From Pelagihabitans sp037969055 (lineage in GTDB: Bacteria; Bacteroidota; Bacteroidia; Flavobacteriales; Flavobacteriaceae): a stretch of DNA of 11,426 bases. Location of the stretch: positions 1 through 11,426 of the forward strand of contig JBBKWR010000267.1 in assembly GCA_037969055.1 (NCBI GenBank), given 5' to 3'. Shown piece after piece: positions 1-7,544 of this stretch. The position numbers were made by a program, and so were the translations under genes. The notes beneath the pieces are model-generated. The model had not been told where the DNA came from. It did no database searches and saw only the letters and a program-made list of their open reading frames with translations. Every line of letters begins with the position of its first letter. Position 1 is the stretch's first letter.

Positions 1-1
1 C

Positions 2-106
2 TTTTTTTACGCTATCTTCAATTGGCTGAGTCCGATTATGACCCTTATCATAGCTGCGCTTCAGATTAAAATCAAACAACTCACTACAACGCCCCAAAAG
101 ATATAG
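2..106 (+). CDS. C-terminal end of an integral membrane protein, possibly NhaC-type Na+/H+ antiporter (partial)
   Basis: An open frame enters from the left edge and stops at TAG 104-106, giving 34 residues. The visible part begins FFYAIFNWLSPIMTLIIAAL, a hydrophobic helix with Asn-Trp and Ser-Pro in its first half, and ends in a short polar, basic tail (QIKIKQL then TTTPQKI). This is what the last transmembrane helix and cytoplasmic tail of a polytopic transporter look like. The YAxFNxxSPxM pattern reminds me of the end of NhaC-family Na+/H+ antiporters, but 34 residues are too few to prove it. The start and most of the gene lie outside the window. That the frame is coding is an inference from its membrane-helix composition; the family name is a guess. 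Confidence 0.55.
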   Translation, partial: FFYAIFNWLSPIMTLIIAALQIKIKQLTTTPQKI

Positions 107-264
107 GGCATCTCCACTAAATCATATCAACCGGATCAGGGAGATTTTCAATTAGCGTATCGACACTACACATTTAGGAAGATTTTAACTGACATTTTAT
201 CGGTTGTAATACCAATTGGCATTTATTTTGATGTTGGAAAAACAACCTTTAAATGTGTCTAAAA

Positions 265-771
265 ATGAAAAAGTTCATCATGCTCGCTTTGGTGGCGCTT
301 GCTGCTACCTCATGCAGTTCTCAAGAAAAAAAAATACCTGAAATCGCCCAAGAAAAAGGCACCGCACAGCAACCTAAACCCGAAGGTAGCTGGAAAGTCA
401 ACAAGGAAACCGATGAAAATGGGAACATCATTAGGTATGATTCCATTTATTCCTGGTCTTCCTCAGACGCACCCAGAAAATTCCACCAGCAAGATTTGGA
501 TAGCCTCCTACAATCGTTTGGGTTGTTCTCCAAGCCGGGTTTTCCTACCATGGAACATTTTGACTTTTCCGGATTTTCAATGAACGATTCGCTTTTACTC
601 CAAGATTTTTTTGAAGACGATCTGTTCCAAGATCGGTTTAATGGAAATATGTCCCAAATGAATCGGTTTCTTGAACAAATGGATTCCTTGCAAAATGAAT
701 TCTTTGAAAGGCATCGGGCCGGTTTCTCCCCACAAAATAACCCAAAACAAGACAAAGAAGGTAAGATGTAG
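265..771 (+). CDS. Phe/Asp-rich putative lipoprotein of unknown function
   Basis: The protein begins MKKFIMLALVALAATSCSSQ: two lysines, a hydrophobic stretch and a lipobox-like AATSC, with Cys at residue 17, so it is predicted to be exported and lipidated. I prefer ATG 265 to ATG 253, which would add Met-Cys-Leu-Lys before the same signal; neither has a clear ribosome binding site. After the lipobox there is a polar Lys/Glu/Pro linker, a short segment around SWKVNKETDENGNI, and then a region (about residues 70-155) rich in Phe, Asp, Leu, Ser and Met with no further Cys, containing repeated hydrophobic-acidic runs such as LLLQDFFEDDLFQDRF. It resembles no family I recognise. It is separated by about 150 bp from tpx, so it is probably its own unit. 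The signal and lipobox are seen; the function is unknown. Confidence 0.8.
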   Translation: MKKFIMLALVALAATSCSSQEKKIPEIAQEKGTAQQPKPEGSWKVNKETDENGNIIRYDSIYSWSSSDAPRKFHQQDLDSLLQSFGLFSKPGFPTMEHFDFSGFSMNDSLLLQDFFEDDLFQDRFNGNMSQMNRFLEQMDSLQNEFFERHRAGFSPQNNPKQDKEGKM

Positions 772-923
772 TCAATTCCAATTTACGCAATATTGGGGTG
801 AACACATTGGTTTTTCGCTGCTGATAGAAATGCCAGTACCTTTCCAAAAGGGCCATATTCTTGGAGATAATTTAGAATACACCCAATTATTTATTTACTT
901 TCACGGAAATTTTAAAAAGCGCC

Positions 924-1430
924 ATGGCCACAGTGACTCTCAAAGGAAATCCGGTACACACCATAGGTAATCTGCCCAAAATAGGAAGCAAGACCCCTGA
1001 TTTTAAATTGACCAAACAAAATATGACAGATGTTGGTCTTTCCGAGTACCTCGGAAAAAAGTTGGTTCTGAACATTTTCCAAAGTATTGACACCAGAACC
1101 TGTGCTAAATCGGTCCGTAAATTCAATGAAACCGTTGCTAATTTTGACAACACGGTCGTGTTGTGTATCTCAAAAGACTTGCCATTTGCACAGACCAGGT
1201 TTTGCGGTGCGGAAGGAATAACCAACGTAGAAACACTTTCCGATTTCAGGGACGGAAATTTTGGTAAGGCCTATGGTGTCGAATATATTGATGGCCCCAT
1301 TAAAGGCCTGCATGCCAGAGCGGTGGTTGTTGTAGATGAGGCTGGAAAGGTACTGTATACGGAGCAGGTTGCCGAAGCCTCAGACGAGCCCAACTATACT
1401 GCCGCATTAGAAGCTTTGACAAATGCCTAA
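924..1430 (+). CDS. tpx: Thiol peroxidase (Tpx, atypical 2-Cys peroxiredoxin)
   Basis: This 168-residue protein has the length and layout of Tpx, which reduces hydrogen peroxide and especially alkyl and lipid hydroperoxides using thioredoxin. The N-terminal strand TLKGNPVHTIG and the segment GSKTPDFKL are typical. The peroxidatic cysteine is Cys60 in SIDTRTCAKSVRKFN, with Thr57 upstream; the resolving cysteine is Cys94 in TRFCGAEGI; the conserved active-site Arg is Arg132 in HARAVVV. An extra Cys81 lies in VLCISKDL, where the family often has Cys too. The usual Pro of the FPSID motif is Gln53 here (FQSID), a minor deviation. The last 8 bp overlap the start of the DgkA-family gene, so the two are probably translated from one message. 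Upstream (772-923) I see no convincing TAnnTTTG promoter box. Confidence 0.95.
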   Translation: MATVTLKGNPVHTIGNLPKIGSKTPDFKLTKQNMTDVGLSEYLGKKLVLNIFQSIDTRTCAKSVRKFNETVANFDNTVVLCISKDLPFAQTRFCGAEGITNVETLSDFRDGNFGKAYGVEYIDGPIKGLHARAVVVVDEAGKVLYTEQVAEASDEPNYTAALEALTNA

Positions 1431-1788
1431 GCCGTCCTTCTTAAAAAATAGGGTCAAAAGCGTAGGATTCGCTGTTCGTGGGGCCTTACTCTTGATCCGA
1501 ACCGAGGCCAGTATTCAAGTTCAGATCTTTAGTGCCCTTGTAATGACGGCCCTCGGATTTTACTTCGATATTACAAGTACCGAATGGATCATGCAAATAT
1601 TGGCGATAGCTTTAGTGTTGGGCGTGGAAGGCCTCAATACGGCCATTGAAAAGATGTCTGATTTTATCCAACCGGAACAAGACCCCAAAATAGGTATTAT
1701 AAAAGACATTTCAGCGGGGGCGGTGATGTTGGTCTCCATAGGATCGGTCATCGTCGGACTTATCATATATCTGCCCAAGGTTTTTTGA
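1423..1788 (+). CDS. dgkA: DgkA-family membrane lipid kinase (diacylglycerol or undecaprenol kinase)
   Basis: A 121-residue three-helix membrane protein of the DgkA family, which uses ATP to phosphorylate diacylglycerol or, in many bacteria, undecaprenol in lipid recycling at the inner membrane. The signature EGLNTAIEKMSDF gives Glu69, Asn72, Glu76 and Asp80. It is followed by Lys94-Asp95 in IIKDISAGAVML, and Glu28 near the first helix matches a conserved acidic position. Hydrophobic helices run about 33-50, 55-75 and 97-117. The short basic N-terminus (KNRVKSVGFAVRGALLLIRTE) is the usual amphipathic surface helix. The substrate cannot be told from sequence: Gram-positive relatives of similar length are undecaprenol kinases. 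Its start overlaps the end of tpx by 8 bp, implying coupled translation, and its stop codon is inside the putative ftsK promoter. Confidence 0.93.
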   Translation: MPKPSFLKNRVKSVGFAVRGALLLIRTEASIQVQIFSALVMTALGFYFDITSTEWIMQILAIALVLGVEGLNTAIEKMSDFIQPEQDPKIGIIKDISAGAVMLVSIGSVIVGLIIYLPKVF

Positions 1789-1817
1789 ACGCCTTCACAA
1801 CGAAATTTGTATTTTTG
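1784..1817 (+). promoter_or_regulatory. Putative Bacteroidota-type promoter for ftsK
   Basis: A perfect TAnnTTTG match (TATTTTTG, 1810-1817) lies 20 bp before the ftsK ATG. A TTTG (1784-1787) is 22 bp upstream of it, close to the 19-21 bp spacing of the known Bacteroides -33/-7 promoter. The upstream TTTG overlaps the dgkA TGA stop. Transcription would begin about 1823-1825, leaving a leader of roughly 13-15 nt. The boxes are seen; activity is inferred. Confidence 0.5.
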
Positions 1818-1837
1818 ACCCCAGAAGCGAAGATTTA

Positions 1838-4210
1838 ATGGCAAAGAAGGCTAGAAAGACTAAGTCCTCCCCTAGAAAAAAAGGCGGGTCTTTTAAGATA
1901 TCCAAACAAAATAAAATTATTCTGGGAAGCTTGTTGATGCTTTTCAGCGTTGCGTTGTTCTTTTCTTTTATCTCCTTTTATTTTACTTGGCAAGAGGATC
2001 AAAGCCTGTTAAGTGAATTTAGGGACCGCAACGAACTGGCGGAAAACCTGCTCAATAAATTTGGGGCCGCGGTAAGCCACTTCTTCATGTACAAGGGTTT
2101 TGGATTGGCATCCCTTGCCATCGCAGGACTCCTTTTCCTAACAGGCCTTAACATGTTCCTTAGCTTGACTAGGCAAGGCCTGATCAAAAAATGGATATGG
2201 GGATTACTGTTTATGGTCTGGATTTCCCTTGCACTTGGATTCTTTGCGGCGAGCCAACCCCTGCTAGGTGGACTCGTAGGTTTTGAAATGAATGATTTTC
2301 TCCAGGATTACACAGGTAAGATTGGAGTTTTCTTAATTTTATTATTTGGCTTGATATTCATATTGGTTCGCTTCTTTAAGCTATCTCCAGATGAAATGCT
2401 GGCCTATTTCAATACCACAAAAAAGACACTATCGCCCGATCTTAAAAAAACCCAGTCTGGGTCGGACCTCCTTCTAGACGTCAAGGAAAAGGAAATGCCA
2501 ATGGTGATCGATACCTATACCCATAAAAAGGATATTCCGCCAATCGAAAAGGAAGGCCTGAACGCTGATGAAAAATCTCCCAAAGATTCCACTGAGGACG
2601 GTGCCAAGGATAAACTTGCGATGGAAGTAAAGGAAATCGTAATAGAAAAAGAGGAAAAAGACATTATTGCGAACAAGCTTGTTGAAGACTTTGGGGAGTT
2701 CGACCCTACCCTCGAATTGGGCAACTACAAATTTCCACATATTGATCTATTAGACCAACATGGCGCCACCGGTGGCATCACCATCAATCAAGAAGAACTA
2801 GAGGAAAACAAGAACAAGATTGTTGAAACCCTTCGCAACTATAAGATTGGCATCGCACAGATCAAGGCCACGATCGGTCCGACCGTCACCTTGTATGAAA
2901 TTGTTCCCGATGCAGGGGTCCGAATTTCGAAGATTAAGAACCTCGAGGATGATATCGCTCTTTCACTGGCCGCTTTAGGTATACGTATCATTGCGCCTAT
3001 TCCTGGTAAAGGTACCATCGGAATTGAGGTGCCCAATAAAAATGCCACTATAGTATCTATGCGTTCGGTCATTGCTTCCTCCAAGTTCCAAAAAGCGGAA
3101 ATGCAATTGCCCATTGCCTTTGGCAAGACCATTAGTAATGAAACTTTTGTCGTAGATCTCGCCAAAATGCCACACCTATTAATGGCCGGGGCTACGGGTC
3201 AAGGAAAATCGGTAGGCTTGAATGCGGTATTGACATCACTTCTTTACAAAAAACATCCGGCAGAGGTAAAGTTTGTGCTGGTAGATCCAAAAAAGGTGGA
3301 ACTGACCTTATATAATAAGATAGAGCGGCATTATTTGGCCAAATTACCGGATATGGAGGATGCCATCATCACCGATAATAATAAGGTTATCAATACCTTG
3401 AATTCCCTTTGCATCGAAATGGATAATCGTTATGATCTGCTAAAGGTGGCCATGGTGAGGAATATCAAAGAATACAACGTGAAGTTTAAGACGAGAAAGC
3501 TGAACCCAAACGACGGCCATAGATTTTTACCCTATATAGTATTGGTGATCGACGAGTTTGCCGATCTGATCATGACTGCCGGTAAAGAAGTGGAGACGCC
3601 AATAGCACGTCTGGCACAGTTGGCTAGGGCCATTGGTATCCATTTGATCATAGCCACCCAAAGACCATCTGTAAACGTTATAACCGGTATAATAAAGGCC
3701 AATTTCCCCGCAAGAATAGCTTTTAGGGTCACCTCAAAAATAGATTCCAGAACCATTTTGGACACACAGGGGGCGGATCAACTCATCGGGCGAGGCGATA
3801 TGCTTTTCACACAGGGAAACGACGTCACCAGAATCCAATGTGCTTTTGTTGATACCCCCGAAATAGCTAAAATAACCGAATATATCGGGTCACAAAGGGC
3901 CTACCCTGAGGCTTATGAACTCCCAGAATATATTGGGGAAGAATCTGGCACAAGTATTGATTATGATATATCCGAGCGCGACGCCATGTTCCGGGACGCC
4001 GCGGAAGTCATCGTGACCGCACAACAAGGTTCCGCCTCTTTGATACAGCGAAAGCTTAAACTGGGCTATAATCGTGCCGGTCGAATCATCGACCAATTGG
4101 AAGCCGCAGGGATCGTTGGTCCCTTTGAAGGCAGCAAGGCAAGGCAGGTGTTGATCACCGACCTGAGTAGCCTTGATCATTTATTAAACAATGAACAAAA
4201 TAAAACATAG
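1838..4210 (+). CDS. ftsK: DNA translocase FtsK/SpoIIIE family
   Basis: This 790-residue protein pumps DNA at the division septum and helps resolve chromosome dimers. A Lys/Arg-rich N-terminus (KKARKTKSSPRKK) precedes four membrane helices at about 28-50, 82-107, 118-142 and 163-181. A highly charged Glu/Lys/Asp linker runs to about residue 285. The RecA-like motor follows, with Walker A GATGQGKS at 451-458 and Walker B LVIDEFADLI with Asp572-Glu573, then ATQRPSVNVITG and the conserved SRTILDTQGADQLIGRGDML. The C-terminal winged helix (gamma domain, about 708-775, containing QRKLKLGYNRAGRIIDQLE) should bind KOPS-like polar sequences. The linker is much shorter than in E. coli FtsK (1329 residues), so the protein is SpoIIIE-like in size, as is usual in this phylum. 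The ATG at 1838 has no Shine-Dalgarno but sits behind a good promoter candidate. The stop is next to the lolA start. Confidence 0.97.
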   Translation: MAKKARKTKSSPRKKGGSFKISKQNKIILGSLLMLFSVALFFSFISFYFTWQEDQSLLSEFRDRNELAENLLNKFGAAVSHFFMYKGFGLASLAIAGLLFLTGLNMFLSLTRQGLIKKWIWGLLFMVWISLALGFFAASQPLLGGLVGFEMNDFLQDYTGKIGVFLILLFGLIFILVRFFKLSPDEMLAYFNTTKKTLSPDLKKTQSGSDLLLDVKEKEMPMVIDTYTHKKDIPPIEKEGLNADEKSPKDSTEDGAKDKLAMEVKEIVIEKEEKDIIANKLVEDFGEFDPTLELGNYKFPHIDLLDQHGATGGITINQEELEENKNKIVETLRNYKIGIAQIKATIGPTVTLYEIVPDAGVRISKIKNLEDDIALSLAALGIRIIAPIPGKGTIGIEVPNKNATIVSMRSVIASSKFQKAEMQLPIAFGKTISNETFVVDLAKMPHLLMAGATGQGKSVGLNAVLTSLLYKKHPAEVKFVLVDPKKVELTLYNKIERHYLAKLPDMEDAIITDNNKVINTLNSLCIEMDNRYDLLKVAMVRNIKEYNVKFKTRKLNPNDGHRFLPYIVLVIDEFADLIMTAGKEVETPIARLAQLARAIGIHLIIATQRPSVNVITGIIKANFPARIAFRVTSKIDSRTILDTQGADQLIGRGDMLFTQGNDVTRIQCAFVDTPEIAKITEYIGSQRAYPEAYELPEYIGEESGTSIDYDISERDAMFRDAAEVIVTAQQGSASLIQRKLKLGYNRAGRIIDQLEAAGIVGPFEGSKARQVLITDLSSLDHLLNNEQNKT

Positions 4211-4211
4211 G

Positions 4212-4856
4212 ATGAGAAAAGTAATTTTTTTAGCAATGGCCCTTTTGACCAGCACATTGGCAATGTCACAAGATGCCGCCAAAGCAAAGTCTTTATTGGA
4301 TGAAGTTTACACCAAGGTGACGGGCTACGACAACGTTTATGTTGATTTTAAATACGTGCTGAACAATAAGGAAGCTAACGTTAATACGGAAACACGTGGT
4401 GATGTGACGCTCCAGGGCGACAAGTACCTTTTTAATTACCTTGGGGCGCAGCAATTATTCGATGGAAAAAAGGTCTATACCATTGTTCCAGAAAATGAAG
4501 AGGTGACCATTGAAGACAAGTCGGAAGATGAAAATACCATAACGCCCTCCAAAATGCTCACCTTTTACAAACAAGGGCACAACTACCAATGGGATGTGCT
4601 TCAAAATATACACGGCCAAAAAATACAGTTCGTAAAATTGGTACCCATAGATACCAATACGGAAATAAAATCCATCTTGTTGGGCATTGATGTTGAGACC
4701 AAACATATATACAAGTTGATCGAAACTGGCAAAAACGGTACAACTACGACCATTACTGTTAATTCTTTTAAAACGGACCAACCTTTATCGAATACCTTAT
4801 TTACTTTTGATGAGGCAAAGTACAAGGAGGATGGGTACTATATTATAAGAAATTAA
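4212..4856 (+). CDS. lolA: LolA-like outer-membrane lipoprotein carrier protein
   Basis: A periplasmic chaperone of the LolA fold, thought to ferry lipoproteins released from the inner membrane across the periplasm. The mature protein is mostly beta-strand (for example VYVDFKYVLN, ETRGDVTLQGDKYLFNYLG, FDGKKVYTIVPENEE), as expected for the open beta-barrel that holds acyl chains. I chose ATG 4212, one base after the ftsK stop, because MRKVIFLAMALLTSTLAMSQ is a clean signal peptide. An in-frame ATG at 4191 would add seven residues (MNKIKHR), keep the signal and overlap ftsK by 20 bp; it cannot be excluded. LolB, its partner in Proteobacteria, is normally absent from this phylum, so what receives the cargo is not known from sequence. 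It lies directly between ftsK and an LptF/G permease and is probably in the same transcript. Confidence 0.9.
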   Translation: MRKVIFLAMALLTSTLAMSQDAAKAKSLLDEVYTKVTGYDNVYVDFKYVLNNKEANVNTETRGDVTLQGDKYLFNYLGAQQLFDGKKVYTIVPENEEVTIEDKSEDENTITPSKMLTFYKQGHNYQWDVLQNIHGQKIQFVKLVPIDTNTEIKSILLGIDVETKHIYKLIETGKNGTTTTITVNSFKTDQPLSNTLFTFDEAKYKEDGYYIIRN

Positions 4857-4860
4857 GCCA

Positions 4861-6372
4861 TTGCGAATACTAGACCAGTATATCTTATCGAGGTTCTTAT
4901 TTAATTTTTTCAGCTCGTTTGTGATATTGATGTTCATCTTTATATTTCAAACGATATGGCTGTTTATTGATGATTTGGCCGGGAAAGGCCTAGACATCAT
5001 CATCATCGGCAAGTTCCTATTCTACTTGATGCCCAATCTTACTGAAAAAGTATTGCCATTGACCGTCTTGCTCTCCTCCATTCTCACTTTTGGCACCTTC
5101 GCGGAAAACTATGAATTTGCCGCCATGAAAGCCTCAGGTATTTCCCTGCAACGGGCCATGGTGAGCCTCATTATTTTTGTCACCCTCTTGGGCGGAGTGA
5201 CCTTTTATTTTGCAAATAGTGTGATCCCGGTTTCAGAGCAAAAAATCTATAATATGCGCAGGAACATTGCCAAAGTAAAGCCTGCTGCCGCCATTGAACA
5301 AGGGGTTTTTAGCGATTTTGAAGGAATGAGCATCAAAGTCGATGATAAATATGGGGAAAAAGACCGCTTTTTAAAAAATGTCATCATCCATCAAAAAACA
5401 GAAACCAACATCAATTATCAGGTAATCAAAGCTAAAACTGGGGAATTGGTCAGCAGTGAAAGTTCAGACGTAATTCAGTTGGTGCTCAACGATGGACACC
5501 TTTACCAAGATGTACGTTCCAATAATTCGTCAGATAAGCGAAAATATCCCTTTACCAAAGCTAATTTTGAAATCTACCGCATTAATATTGAGATTCCAGA
5601 AATGGACCAAGACCTCGAGGAAGAACTCAATACGACCACCGATAAGATGAAGAATGTGGCACGTTTGTCTGCAGACATTGACTCCATAAAAAGGGACAAT
5701 ATTCGAATCGTGGGCGCCTTCTCGAAGAATATTATAGGGCGTATGGGCGGTTTTATACCACTGGTTGTTGAAGATTCCGCGGCCCTAAAAAATATTAAGA
5801 TCAAGGATTCCCTTGTCCTTGCCGCCCACGTAGTGCCTAAGGATTCTACTTCCAAGGTTCTGGCTTCCACATCACCAGTTGATAATGTGCTCGACTTATA
5901 TCAAGATTGGCAAAAGGTACAAATCGCGAATTCGGCCAAAAACTCGGTGGCAAACATTCTTTCTTCAGTATCTGCCAAAAGGGATGAATTGCAAAGGCGC
6001 TATAAAATATACAACATGCATATCCTATCCTTACATAAAAAATACGCATTGGCATTATCTTGTATTATACTGTTTTTTGTTGGCGCTCCTTTAGGGGCCA
6101 TTATTCGCAAAGGAGGGGTAGGTCTGCCCATGGTTATTGCTATCATTTTATTTCTCGTCTATTATTTTGTAGGTGTTTTTGCAGGAAATTATTCCAATGA
6201 AGGGGTTATACATCCTATTTTAGGGGCATGGCTATCTACTATGATTATGCTACCTTTGGGTATTTATTTGACCAAACGCGCCACTGCGGATAAGGGAATG
6301 ATGAACTTCGGGGCAGTATTGGATCCAATTAAAAAACTTTTTACCAAGAAGCTAAAAGTTACAACCACATGA
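4861..6372 (+). CDS. LptF/LptG (YjgP/YjgQ) family lipopolysaccharide export permease
   Basis: This 503-residue inner-membrane protein belongs to the family whose members work with the ATPase LptB to extract LPS and pass it to the periplasmic bridge. Three N-terminal helices (about 11-35, 50-72, 98-120) and three C-terminal ones (about 394-412, 418-440, 450-470) flank a long periplasmic part. AENYEFAAMKASGISLQRAM (about 81-100) matches the coupling-helix region that touches LptB. E. coli LptF and LptG are about 360 residues; the extra length is a polar, helix-prone segment at about 252-390, after the beta-rich (jelly-roll) part. The start is TTG 4861, four bases after the lolA stop. No closer ATG gives the first helix: the protein begins at LRILDQYILSRF (Met in translation), the usual family N-terminus. 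Whether it acts as LptF or LptG is undecided. The gene overlaps ribB by 4 bp (ATGA). Confidence 0.92.
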   Translation: MRILDQYILSRFLFNFFSSFVILMFIFIFQTIWLFIDDLAGKGLDIIIIGKFLFYLMPNLTEKVLPLTVLLSSILTFGTFAENYEFAAMKASGISLQRAMVSLIIFVTLLGGVTFYFANSVIPVSEQKIYNMRRNIAKVKPAAAIEQGVFSDFEGMSIKVDDKYGEKDRFLKNVIIHQKTETNINYQVIKAKTGELVSSESSDVIQLVLNDGHLYQDVRSNNSSDKRKYPFTKANFEIYRINIEIPEMDQDLEEELNTTTDKMKNVARLSADIDSIKRDNIRIVGAFSKNIIGRMGGFIPLVVEDSAALKNIKIKDSLVLAAHVVPKDSTSKVLASTSPVDNVLDLYQDWQKVQIANSAKNSVANILSSVSAKRDELQRRYKIYNMHILSLHKKYALALSCIILFFVGAPLGAIIRKGGVGLPMVIAIILFLVYYFVGVFAGNYSNEGVIHPILGAWLSTMIMLPLGIYLTKRATADKGMMNFGAVLDPIKKLFTKKLKVTTT

Positions 6373-7511
6373 TATCGGCGAAGGAGAAGAACATACAATT
6401 GAATACTATTGAGGAGGCTATTGACGACATCAAGAAGGGAAAAGTAATCATTGTGGTAGATGATGAAAACCGTGAAAATGAAGGTGATTTTATAGCGGCT
6501 GCCGAAATGGTAAGTCCAGAAATGATAAATTTCATGGCGCAGCATGGCAGAGGCCTTATATGTGCACCGCTCACCGAAGATCGCTGTGATGAACTGCATC
6601 TCGAAATGATGGTCCAGAACAACACGGTCCTCCACCAGACCCAGTTCACCGTTTCCGTTGACCTCATTGGTCAAGGATGTACTACTGGGATTTCCGTACA
6701 CGACCGATCAAAGACAATATTGGCCTTAACGAATGAGGGCACGAAGCCCCATGACCTTGGTAGGCCCGGGCACATCTTTCCCCTACGGGCAAAAAAAGGT
6801 GGGGTCCTACGACGTACAGGACATACAGAAGCAGCAATTGATCTGGCAAGGTTGGCTGGTCTTAAACCGGCCGGCATATTGGTGGAGATACTCAATGAAG
6901 ACGGAACCATGGCACGCTTGCCACAGCTGATGAAAGTTGCGAAAAAATTCAGATTAAAAGTCATATCCATTGAAGACCTTGTGGCCTATCGTATGGAGCA
7001 TGATAGCCTTATTGAAAAGAAAGAGGACTTCAACATTGTTACCCGATTTGGGGATTTCCGTCTACGTGCTTATAAGCAAACCACCAACAATCAAATTCAT
7101 ATAGCGTTGACAAAAGGCGATTGGGCTACCGATGAACCTATCTTGACCAGAATTAATGCCTCCTTGGTAAACAATGATATTTTGGGTACTTTGACCAATA
7201 ACCCAGATCAGAAATTGGAGGATATGTTCAAAGCGATCAATGCCGAAGAAAAGGGTGCCTTTGTATTTATTAACCAAGAATCGAGTGCACTGGACCTGTT
7301 GAACAGGCTTACTGAATTGAAGGAACTCCAGAAAAAAGGTATTTTTAAAGCTCCAAAAATTGATATGGATGCCAAGGATTTTGGGGTAGGCGCTCAAATA
7401 CTACATGACCTGAACATTAGCAAGATCAGATTGTTGACCAACACCACACAGACAAAAAGAGTTGGAATTGTGGGCTACGGATTGGAAATTGTGGGCTATG
7501 TCGGTTATTAA
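6369..7511 (+). CDS. ribB: 3,4-dihydroxy-2-butanone-4-phosphate synthase (RibB) with a degenerate GTP cyclohydrolase II-like tail
   Basis: The N-terminal half is a RibB domain, which turns ribulose 5-phosphate into 3,4-dihydroxy-2-butanone 4-phosphate and formate for riboflavin synthesis. It holds DDENRENEGDF (31-41), HGRGLICAPL, the metal and substrate loop RRTGHTEAAIDLARLAG (around 149-165), and ILNEDGTMAR. The C-terminal half, about 215-380, is built like GTP cyclohydrolase II (RibA): HIALTKGD, then DFGVGAQILHDLNISKIRLLTN. The zinc site is gone, however: in the usual HSECLTGD..FGSLRCDCG region this protein reads RINASLVNND and ILGTLTNNPD (261-280), with Leu266, Asn277 and Pro279 where the three cysteines should be. 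The tail is therefore unlikely to be a GTP cyclohydrolase, and an active RibA should be encoded elsewhere. Its ATG overlaps the lptF/G stop (ATGA), so translation is probably coupled. Confidence 0.95.
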   Translation: MISAKEKNIQLNTIEEAIDDIKKGKVIIVVDDENRENEGDFIAAAEMVSPEMINFMAQHGRGLICAPLTEDRCDELHLEMMVQNNTVLHQTQFTVSVDLIGQGCTTGISVHDRSKTILALTNEGTKPHDLGRPGHIFPLRAKKGGVLRRTGHTEAAIDLARLAGLKPAGILVEILNEDGTMARLPQLMKVAKKFRLKVISIEDLVAYRMEHDSLIEKKEDFNIVTRFGDFRLRAYKQTTNNQIHIALTKGDWATDEPILTRINASLVNNDILGTLTNNPDQKLEDMFKAINAEEKGAFVFINQESSALDLLNRLTELKELQKKGIFKAPKIDMDAKDFGVGAQILHDLNISKIRLLTNTTQTKRVGIVGYGLEIVGYVGY

Positions 7512-7544
7512 AATTACTCCATCGCGACACTTAGCATAACGTCA

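Noticed and set aside
107..264. Promoter for the lipoprotein gene (TTG at 204-206, TTATTTTG at 223-230)
   Set aside because: The second box lacks the required A at its second position and the spacing of 16 bp is too short for the Bacteroidota consensus.
772..923. Small gene or promoter between the lipoprotein and tpx
   Set aside because: No frame there has a plausible start and composition, and no TAnnTTTG match is found; only an A/T-rich stretch at 884-903.
7440..7511. Short internal repeat at the end of RibB (IVGYGLEIVGYVGY)
   Set aside because: The GYGLE part belongs to the normal RibA-like C-terminus; the echo is too short to be a meaningful repeat.
7512..7544. Bidirectional terminator between the convergent ribB and KdnA-like genes
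   Set aside because: I find no stem of useful length in these 33 bases; the T-run at 7547-7553 has no hairpin before it.
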